From UBA8752 sp964223495 (GTDB lineage Bacteria > Bacteroidota > Bacteroidia > Flavobacteriales_D > Sanyastnellaceae): a stretch of DNA of 30,229 bases. The position numbers and the translations under genes were made by a program. The stretch lies in NCBI GenBank assembly GCA_964223495.1, contig CAXQGL010000038.1, positions 1 to 30,229 on the forward strand. Reading direction: 5' to 3'. Positions 23,925 through 30,229 of this stretch are shown in pieces (the first letter of the stretch is position 1; the number at the start of each line of letters is the position of its first letter). The notes under the pieces were generated by a model. It was not told the DNA's origin. It saw only the letters and a program-made list of their open reading frames with translations, and ran no database searches.

Positions 23925-26276
23925 ATGACCGACCCCACGGCATCCCGAGAGCACGTTTGGAAACGCAGGGCGCGCATTGGCCTCTTCATCATTGCGGGCC
24001 TGACCGCGTTTTCCGCATGGCGGGCATCGCAGATCGGGTTCAACTACGACTTTGAGAGTTTCTTCCCGGAAGGACAACCGGAAACGGAGTTCTACATGGC
24101 GTTCCGAGACGCCTTCAGCACGGACAACGACTTCGCCCTCGTCGGCATCCACTGCGAAACGGGGGTTTTTGACTCCACCCTCCTCGCTGAAGTCGAACGC
24201 CTGTCAGAGCAGTTGCAAGGGACACATGGCGTCACCGGCGTGGTCTCCCCCACCAGCATGGTCCTCCCCGTGCGCGACCCCGCCCTTGGCATGGTCTTCG
24301 AACGCCCACTTCTGCGCTGGGCGCAACCCGACAAATACCTGGCAGACAGCGCTTCCATCTGGGGTCGGCAAGGCATGGTCGGCACCTTCTTCGGACCATC
24401 GGGAAAGGACATCGCCCTCACGCTGTTGCAGCGACCGATGCTGTCCAAGGCTGGATGCGACACGCTGGCCTGGGAAACCGATGCACAATTGGACCGGTTC
24501 AGGGCCGAATGCCTGTCCAAAGGTCTCCAAGTGGAGACGCACCGCGCCGGCAGGGCCCACGCCCAGGTGCATTACGTGGGCGTGAGGACCTGGGAGATCA
24601 GCCTGTTCATCGCCCTGGGTCTGGTCATCATCGTCCTCTTCCTCGGTTGCGCCTACCGCAGCTGGTGGGGCATCGCCATCCCGCTGCTCGTCATCGCGCT
24701 CAGCGCCGTGTGCATCCTCGCCTTCATGGAAATGACCGGCAAAGGCATCGACGTGATGACCGTGGTGCTGCCCACCATCATCTTCGTCGTGGGCATGAGC
24801 GACGTGGTGCACATCCTCACGCGCTACCTCGACGAGCTGCGGGGCGGAAGGCAGCCCTTCGATGCGCTGGGCAAAGCCTTCCGCGAAGTGGGACTCGCCA
24901 CGTTCCTGACCTCCCTGACCACCGCCATCGGGTTCCTGACCCTGTTGACCTCCTCCATCCGTCCCATCCGGGAATTCGGTCTGTATACTGCCGTTGGGGT
25001 CTTCATCGCCTTCATCCTCGCCTTCTCCCTGCTGCCCTTCGTGCTGATGCTGAGCCGTCCCCCGCAACACGCCTTGCCGCGGGACGGGCACACGAGCATG
25101 CGGTCGGCCTGGGAGGAATGGCTCGGGCGGACCTTCGTCCGGATCATGCGCCACCGACGCATCGTGCTGGCCGTTTCCGCCATCGCCACCGTGGCCTCCT
25201 TGGTGCTGCTCACTTCCATCCGGGTGGACAACAAACTGCTCGAGGACCTGAGCGAAGACGACCCGCTCCGCCTGGAGTTCATCTACTTCGAGGAGGCCTT
25301 TGCCGGCGTGCGGCCCTATGAACTCGCCTACCTTTTCGATCCAGGACGCGACATCGCCACGGAACCCGGCGTGCTGGAGGCCATGGATGACATCGAAGGC
25401 CTGCTCCGCACCGAGTTGGGTGCAGGCGCCGTACTCGGCCCCGGAGGGCTCATCCGCCAAGCCCACCGATTGATGCAGGGCGACCGCCACACCGCTGACA
25501 AGGTCCCGACCGGCAATGCGCTGAACCGCCTGGTGCGGCGCATGGAGAAGATGGAGGGTCAGAATGCCGGGGTGGCGGGCTGGAAAGCCGTCATGCGCAC
25601 CGACCTCGGCCTGGCGCGTACCACCGCCAAAGTGGCCGACCTCGGCGCCATCGAACTCGGGCGGCGCCAACAGCGATTCGAGGACCGGGCGGACAGTCTG
25701 CTCCGCGCCCGGTTCGACGCGCCGCCCTTCCGATTGCAGCCCACCGGCACCGCAAGCCTCATCGACCTGAACAACGAGCACCTGGCTTCCGACATGGTCT
25801 ACGGGCTGCTCATCGCCTTCGGCGTGGTCGCCCTGCTCATCGGCCTGATGCACGGCAGCCTGCAGATGCTGCTCATCGCTTTGGTGCCCAACCTATTGCC
25901 CCTCATCCTCATCGCAGGCGTGATGGGTGCACTCGACATCGACCTCAAGGTTTCCACCTCCATCATCTTCACCATCGCCTTCGGCATCGCCGTGGACGAC
26001 ACCCTTCATTTCATGGCGAAATACCGCATCCTGCTCGCCCAGGGGCGCCATCCCTTCTGGGCGCTGCGGCGCACCTTCCTCACTACGGGAAAGGCCATCA
26101 TCGTCACATCCATGCTGCTCTGCAGCGGGTTTGCCACGCTCATGCTGAGCAGTTTCGAGGGCACCTTCCACATCGGTTTCCTGGTGTCGCTCACACTGTT
26201 GTTCGCCGTCCTGGTGGACTTGACCCTCCTTCCCGTGCTGCTCGCGGCCGGTCAGCGGAAGGCGCGCTTGGACTAA
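23925..26276 (+). CDS. MMPL/RND-superfamily membrane exporter
   Basis: The 783-residue inner-membrane protein has the duplicated RND layout: one helix, a large periplasmic loop, then a bundle of five helices, twice. Helices are visible at about 17-33, 224-267, 275-295, 320-342, 347-372 and 407-428, and again from about 625 to the end. The first half carries GMSDVVHILTRYLDE in helix 4 and the second carries GIAVDDTLHFMAKY, the acidic proton-relay positions of the family. This makes it a proton-driven exporter of hydrophobic molecules such as lipids or hopanoid/carotenoid-like compounds; the substrate is unknown. The ATG at 23925 lies after the dnaK terminator. Nine bases separate it from the glycosylasparaginase gene, so an operon is likely. 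Confidence 0.88.
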   Translation: MTDPTASREHVWKRRARIGLFIIAGLTAFSAWRASQIGFNYDFESFFPEGQPETEFYMAFRDAFSTDNDFALVGIHCETGVFDSTLLAEVERLSEQLQGTHGVTGVVSPTSMVLPVRDPALGMVFERPLLRWAQPDKYLADSASIWGRQGMVGTFFGPSGKDIALTLLQRPMLSKAGCDTLAWETDAQLDRFRAECLSKGLQVETHRAGRAHAQVHYVGVRTWEISLFIALGLVIIVLFLGCAYRSWWGIAIPLLVIALSAVCILAFMEMTGKGIDVMTVVLPTIIFVVGMSDVVHILTRYLDELRGGRQPFDALGKAFREVGLATFLTSLTTAIGFLTLLTSSIRPIREFGLYTAVGVFIAFILAFSLLPFVLMLSRPPQHALPRDGHTSMRSAWEEWLGRTFVRIMRHRRIVLAVSAIATVASLVLLTSIRVDNKLLEDLSEDDPLRLEFIYFEEAFAGVRPYELAYLFDPGRDIATEPGVLEAMDDIEGLLRTELGAGAVLGPGGLIRQAHRLMQGDRHTADKVPTGNALNRLVRRMEKMEGQNAGVAGWKAVMRTDLGLARTTAKVADLGAIELGRRQQRFEDRADSLLRARFDAPPFRLQPTGTASLIDLNNEHLASDMVYGLLIAFGVVALLIGLMHGSLQMLLIALVPNLLPLILIAGVMGALDIDLKVSTSIIFTIAFGIAVDDTLHFMAKYRILLAQGRHPFWALRRTFLTTGKAIIVTSMLLCSGFATLMLSSFEGTFHIGFLVSLTLLFAVLVDLTLLPVLLAAGQRKARLD

Positions 26277-26285
26277 CGTCCGGGC

Positions 26286-27278
26286 ATGACCCGCCGCCGC
26301 ACCTTTCTCCGTCAGCTCGGGGCATCGGCCCTCCTTCTGGGGCTTGATCCCGCCCGGATGCTGCAGGCCCGCTCCATTGAAAGTCCAACAGTTCCCCTGA
26401 ACGCCGAACGCTTTACCGGTGGACACATGTTGAGCACTTGGAACCACGGCATCGTGGCCAATGAGGAAGGCTGGCGACGGATGCAGGCAGGCGGCAATGC
26501 GCTGGATGCAGTAGTGGAAGGCACCGCAGTCGTGGAAAGCGACCCTACGGGCACCTCCGTAGGACTCGGCGGTCGACCCGACCGGGATGGAAAGGTCACC
26601 CTCGATGCCTGCGTCATGGGCCCCGATGGCGACGCCGGTGGCGTTTGTTTCCTCGAGGACATCGAACACCCGGTTCGGGTGGCGCGGGCCGTCATGGAGG
26701 ACACCCCCCACGTGCTGCTCGCCGGGGAAGGCGCCCGGGATTTTGCACTCGCCAAGGGATTCACGACACGCGATCTCCTGACGGCGGACAGCCGCAAGGC
26801 TTGGGAAGAATGGAAGCAAAGCGCCGAATACAAGCCCATCATCAACGTGGAGAACCACGACACGATCGGCATGCTCGCCCAGGACCTCAACGGCAACCTC
26901 GCCGGCGCCTGCACCACCAGCGGCCTGGCCTACAAACTGCGGGGCCGCGTCGGAGACAGCCCCATCATCGGAGCGGGCCTCTTCGTGGACGATGAGGTCG
27001 GTGCGTGCACGGCCACAGGGCTGGGAGAAGCCGTGATGAAGACGCTGGGGTCCTTTCTCGTTGTCGAACTGATCCGCCAGGGGCGCACGCCCCAAACAGC
27101 TTGCGAAGAGGCCGTGGACCGCATCATGCGCAAGATGCCGGTCGCAGACCTGCAGGTGGGCTACCTCGCCATGGACACGTCCGGAAATGCCGGCGCCTGT
27201 GCGATCCATCCGGGGTTCAACTTCGCCCGCACGGTGGCCGGAACGACCGAGCTGGTCGATGCCACCTCCCGCAGCTGA
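26286..27278 (+). CDS. N4-(beta-N-acetylglucosaminyl)-L-asparaginase (glycosylasparaginase), exported
   Basis: This Ntn-hydrolase cuts the bond between GlcNAc and asparagine in glycopeptides. The 330-residue precursor should cleave itself before Thr193 in the motif ENHDTIGMLAQD, making that threonine the nucleophile of the beta chain. Other family marks are GGNALDAVVEGTAVVESDPT (in part), SVGLGGRPDRDGKVTLDA, GACTTSGLAYKLRGRVGDSP and GAGLFVDDEVGACTATG. The N-terminus RRRTFLRQLGASALLLG looks like a twin-arginine (Tat) signal, so the folded enzyme is probably sent to the periplasm. Length and motifs closely match the Flavobacterium glycosylasparaginase type. It sits between the exporter and the prenyltransferase, with four bases to the latter. 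No other glycan-degrading genes are in the window. Confidence 0.93.
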   Translation: MTRRRTFLRQLGASALLLGLDPARMLQARSIESPTVPLNAERFTGGHMLSTWNHGIVANEEGWRRMQAGGNALDAVVEGTAVVESDPTGTSVGLGGRPDRDGKVTLDACVMGPDGDAGGVCFLEDIEHPVRVARAVMEDTPHVLLAGEGARDFALAKGFTTRDLLTADSRKAWEEWKQSAEYKPIINVENHDTIGMLAQDLNGNLAGACTTSGLAYKLRGRVGDSPIIGAGLFVDDEVGACTATGLGEAVMKTLGSFLVVELIRQGRTPQTACEEAVDRIMRKMPVADLQVGYLAMDTSGNAGACAIHPGFNFARTVAGTTELVDATSRS

Positions 27279-27282
27279 CCCC

Positions 27283-28218
27283 ATGGAAAAGCCCAACCTG
27301 TCCAGCAAGCGCACCAACCTCGGCGGTGTCATACGGCTCACACGGCCGGGCAACCTCGCCATTGCAGCCGCCACCATGGCCGTATTGCACTGGGGTTGGC
27401 TCGCCCGATGGACGGATGCCCCACCGCCATCGGCAAGTGGTCAATTGAACATGGCATTGGGCATGGGCGTCGTGGTGCTGCTGATGGCCGCCGGCAACCT
27501 CATCAACGCCTACTTCGATGTGGACGAGGACCGCATCAACCGGCCGGATCGCGCCATCGTGGACCGGATTGTCAAACGCCGCGTCCTCATCCTGACCCAC
27601 CAGGTGCTGAATGGCCTCGGCTTGGCTGCGGCGCTCTGGTTGACCCTGCGCACGGGCAACCCCATTCTGATTGTCATGGCCGCCCTCATCAGCTTTCTGC
27701 TGTGGCGCTACAGCGCCCGTTGGAAAGGGCGCCCGAATACGGGCAACATCGTCGTGGCAGCGCTCCTTGCGGCGGTCCCGCTCTGGCTGCTCGCGCTCGA
27801 GTGGTCCGCCTGGCCCTCCCCCTCACGCCCCATGCTCGCCGTGGCATTGTGCACCTTTGCCGGCTTCGCCTTCGCAGTGGGCTGGCAGCGCGAATTGGTC
27901 AAGGACGCGCTCGACATCGAAGGCGACCGAAAAGCAGACAAGCAGACCTGGGCGGTCATCCACGGCGCAGAACGCACCCGGACCCGCACCTCAAGGGGCA
28001 TCCTCCTGACGTTATTCCTCTACGCGGTCCCCGTCTACCTCGTCAGCCATCCAGAACAACAGCTCGCCATCGCCGGCTCCATGTTGCCGGGCCTAACCCT
28101 GCTGAGCGCATGGGGAAGCCTGAAGGGCACATCACCGAATTGGCCACGTGCCAACACCCTGCTCAAATGGACCCTCATCCTCGGCTTCGTGCAGGCGTTC
28201 TGGCTGCCTGTCTGGTGA
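27283..28218 (+). CDS. UbiA-family prenyltransferase (GGGP-synthase/MenA-like)
   Basis: The 311-residue integral membrane protein has about eight to nine helices and the two aspartate-rich motifs of the UbiA family: GNLINAYFDVDEDRINRPDR (residues 71-90) and VKDALDIEGDRKADKQT (about 206-222). These bind the prenyl diphosphate through magnesium. Bacteroidota proteins of this type are often annotated as geranylgeranylglycerol-phosphate geranylgeranyltransferase, but acceptor choice (quinone precursor, glycerol phosphate, heme or chlorin) cannot be told from sequence. The ATG at 27283 is chosen; the frame upstream overlaps the previous gene. It is four bases from the glycosylasparaginase stop, so probably cotranscribed. 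No T-tract terminator was seen after it. Confidence 0.85.
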   Translation: MEKPNLSSKRTNLGGVIRLTRPGNLAIAAATMAVLHWGWLARWTDAPPPSASGQLNMALGMGVVVLLMAAGNLINAYFDVDEDRINRPDRAIVDRIVKRRVLILTHQVLNGLGLAAALWLTLRTGNPILIVMAALISFLLWRYSARWKGRPNTGNIVVAALLAAVPLWLLALEWSAWPSPSRPMLAVALCTFAGFAFAVGWQRELVKDALDIEGDRKADKQTWAVIHGAERTRTRTSRGILLTLFLYAVPVYLVSHPEQQLAIAGSMLPGLTLLSAWGSLKGTSPNWPRANTLLKWTLILGFVQAFWLPVW

Positions 28219-28339
28219 CCCATCCTCCCTTGGAAATCATACGCTTGGCGCGTCCTGTTCGCCCATTGACCACCTTTCGATAACACAGCGTTAACACCGA
28301 GCTGCATTTGGAGCCGTCCCTTTGCACAAACACAGTTTG

Positions 28340-30229
28340 ATGCGTTTTTCACACCTGTTCCTCGCCCTTTGCCTTCCTGTGATGGCTCAGGCCCAGGGAA
28401 CCATCCGGGGAAAGATCACCGATGGCCAGACCGGAGAAACCCTCATCGGCGCCAACGCTTTCGTACTGGGTACCACGAAAGGGGCCATGGCCGACCTCGA
28501 CGGCAACTTCAGCCTCGAAGGGCTCGCACCGGGATCCTATGAAGTCATCGGACGCTTCATCGGCTACACGCCCATCACCGAAACGGTCACCATCACGGCA
28601 GACGAAGTGGTCATCGTCAACTTCAACCTTCTTGCCGAGACGTTTGTGATTGAACAGGCCGCGGAGGTGGTCACCAAGGTGGACCGCACGCGGGATGTTT
28701 ACATGGAACACATCAAGAAGAAGTCTGCCGCGAGCATCGATTACATCTCAAGCCAGCAAATCAAGCGCACAGGCGACAGCGACGCCGCCAGTGCCATGAA
28801 GCGGGTGCCCGGGGTGTCGACGGTGGGCAACTTCGTATTCGTACGCGGCCTGTCCGACCGCTACCTGAAGACCACCCTCAACGGAGCCGAGGTGCCGTCC
28901 ATCGACCCGAGGAGGAACTCCATCGAGATGGACCTCTTTCCCACCAACCTGGTGGACAACCTGGTGGTCACCAAGACCCAGACGGCCAACCTCCCTTCCG
29001 ATTGGGCCGGCGCCTACATCTCCGTGGAGACCAAGGACTTCCCCGACGCCTTCTCCTTCAATTACAGCTCCAGCATCGGTTGGAACACGAACACCACCGG
29101 CAAGGACGTCATCTCAAGTCCGCGCAGCAGCACGGACTGGCTCGGCTTTGACGATGGCTCCCGTGCCCTTCCCAATCAGGTGAATGGCCTCACAGCGGAC
29201 GATTGGCCCACCCTCGTCAACGTCTCCTTCGCCGACCAGATCCAATACCTGCTCGAACAGGACGGCACCTCCGAAGAAGACGTACAGGCCTGCCTGATGG
29301 ACTGTGGGCTGGGCAGCCTGGGCGACATCGCCAGCACCTCCGACCGGAACTGCATCCTCGGATGCCTGGGCTACATCGACCTCTGGGGCAGCCAGTTTTC
29401 CGACTCCCTCTACTTCAACGCCGGCATACCGGCGTCCATCGCAGCCAACCAGGACCTCACCGACATCGGTCAAAGTTTCGGCAACACATGGGAGCACGTC
29501 ACGCGCAGGGCCGCGCTCGACATGAAGCACTCGCTCAGCTTCGGCAACCAGACGACGTTGTTCGGCCGCCAGCTGGGCTACACCTTCGGCGCCCAGTACG
29601 CCCGCAACACACGCGCTTACCAGGACGGTGTCTACGCCCGTTGGGCCGCCGGCGCCATGGACGGAACGGACAGCCTGGACATGCAGAACTTCTACACCGA
29701 TGAGCGGACGAACGAGACGCACCGGTGGAACGCCCTGATGAACCTGAGCTACAAGCTCAATGAATTCAACAAGGTTTCCCTCATGGGCATGACCATCACC
29801 AGCGGCACCAACAGCGCGCGGTTCCAGGAAGGACTCAATCCCCGCGACGGTGATGAGATTCAACAGCAGCGGACCCACCGCTACCAGACGCGCAACCTGA
29901 ATACGTTCCAGGCCCGCGGTGAGCACTACATCCCGAACAATGAAGTTTCGGTCAACTGGATCATGAGCCGCTCGGAAGGCGAAATGAGCACCCCCGATCT
30001 GCGGACCTTCTTCAGCAACTACATCGACAATGAAATCGTCCTGACCGACCAGGCCACATTCTATGCCCCCGACGGAACCGCATACGACGCCAGCACCTCA
30101 GAAGCCATCCTCGACGAGATTGATGGACTCATTTCCGACGGGGTGCTCGGGAGCGATTGGGCCGAAGACATCGAAGGCACGTTGGCCACCCTCGAAGATG
30201 AGGGCATCGAATTCCCTTTGGGCGACCTC
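28340..30229 (+). CDS. TonB-dependent outer membrane receptor (C-terminus off the right edge)
   Basis: The frame is open from the ATG at 28340 to the last base (630 codons), so part of the barrel is missing. There is a signal peptide (HLFLALCLPVMAQAQ), a CarboxypepD_reg-like domain (about 20-105: GTIRGKITDGQTGETLIGAN, DLDGNFSLEGLAPGSYEV), then a plug (about 125-230) with MKRVPGVSTVGNFVFVRGLS, LNGAEVPSIDPRR and DLFPTNLVDNLVV. The barrel then begins (FSFNYSSSIGWN). A stretch near residues 320-350 has four cysteines (QACLMDCG, NCILGCLG), unusual for a barrel loop and possibly disulfide-bonded outside the cell. The plug belongs to the subfamily with RGLSDRY, often found without a SusD partner. 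The substrate is unknown. It follows the prenyltransferase by 121 bases. Confidence 0.88.
   Translation, partial: MRFSHLFLALCLPVMAQAQGTIRGKITDGQTGETLIGANAFVLGTTKGAMADLDGNFSLEGLAPGSYEVIGRFIGYTPITETVTITADEVVIVNFNLLAETFVIEQAAEVVTKVDRTRDVYMEHIKKKSAASIDYISSQQIKRTGDSDAASAMKRVPGVSTVGNFVFVRGLSDRYLKTTLNGAEVPSIDPRRNSIEMDLFPTNLVDNLVVTKTQTANLPSDWAGAYISVETKDFPDAFSFNYSSSIGWNTNTTGKDVISSPRSSTDWLGFDDGSRALPNQVNGLTADDWPTLVNVSFADQIQYLLEQDGTSEEDVQACLMDCGLGSLGDIASTSDRNCILGCLGYIDLWGSQFSDSLYFNAGIPASIAANQDLTDIGQSFGNTWEHVTRRAALDMKHSLSFGNQTTLFGRQLGYTFGAQYARNTRAYQDGVYARWAAGAMDGTDSLDMQNFYTDERTNETHRWNALMNLSYKLNEFNKVSLMGMTITSGTNSARFQEGLNPRDGDEIQQQRTHRYQTRNLNTFQARGEHYIPNNEVSVNWIMSRSEGEMSTPDLRTFFSNYIDNEIVLTDQATFYAPDGTAYDASTSEAILDEIDGLISDGVLGSDWAEDIEGTLATLEDEGIEFPLGDL

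Noticed and set aside
24204..25853. 549-codon minus-strand frame opposite the MMPL exporter
   Set aside because: The translation is low-complexity His/Gly/Glu/Gln-rich, typical of the antisense of hydrophobic membrane segments.
25893..27377. 494-codon minus-strand frame across exporter and glycosylasparaginase
   Set aside because: It spans the ends of two well-supported plus-strand genes and shows no family motif.
28307..28339. TTTG-N21-ACAGTTTG promoter-like sequence before the second TonB receptor
   Set aside because: The would-be -7 element touches the ATG, so transcription would start inside the coding region, and two bases of the motif do not match.
1..30229. Mobile elements, phage genes, toxin-antitoxin pairs, tRNA or rRNA genes
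   Set aside because: No transposase, integrase, terminal inverted repeats, toxin-antitoxin family or RNA gene was recognised by reading both strands; small RNAs could not be excluded without covariance searches.

Overview
The window looks like chromosomal DNA of a fairly GC-rich member of the Bacteroidota, most likely Flavobacteriales-like. Evidence: a type IX secretion accessory protein (PorD/DUF4835 type) in the conserved order bamD-rpoZ-coaBC-porD-recN, a serine-palmitoyltransferase-like enzyme in its Bacteroidota form, two TonB-dependent receptors with N-terminal carboxypeptidase-like regulatory domains, an aspartate- and cysteine-rich secreted protein with CTDPTACNYD-type repeats, and almost no Shine-Dalgarno sequences. 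No tRNA, rRNA, CRISPR array, insertion sequence or phage gene was recognised. Coding density is very high; the largest gap is 224 bases.

Layout. (1) 1-5183, minus strand: an SPT-like enzyme, truA and an MdlB/MsbA-like ABC exporter form an overlapping three-gene operon. It is followed by an AT-rich gap with two hairpins and then a secreted repeat protein that runs off the left edge. (2) 5325-10408, plus strand: bamD, rpoZ, coaBC, porD and recN form a tight operon mixing outer-membrane biogenesis, transcription, CoA synthesis, type IX secretion and DNA repair. (3) 10425-15263, minus strand: a ligase-associated-type DEXH helicase, then a TonB-dependent receptor. (4) 15312-19803, plus strand: a signalling cluster of an exported helical-repeat protein, a soluble receiver-histidine kinase fusion, a NarL/LuxR response regulator and a SpoIIE-type phosphatase with a pseudo-receiver and a cysteine cluster. 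(5) 19816-21724, minus strand: a Gfo/Idh/MocA oxidoreductase and a signal-less metal-receptor-like protein. (6) 21899-28218, plus strand: dnaK with a strong terminator, then an MMPL/RND exporter, a glycosylasparaginase and a UbiA-family prenyltransferase in close succession. (7) 28340 to the right edge: a second TonB-dependent receptor, cut by the window.

Most genes are housekeeping or common Bacteroidota genes. The least ordinary items are the 15312-19803 signalling cluster, the CoaBC decarboxylase with two of its three textbook catalytic residues replaced, a perfect 7-bp palindrome upstream of dnaK, and a direct repeat between the response regulator and the phosphatase. I did not find an unambiguous new defence, mobile or biosynthetic system.
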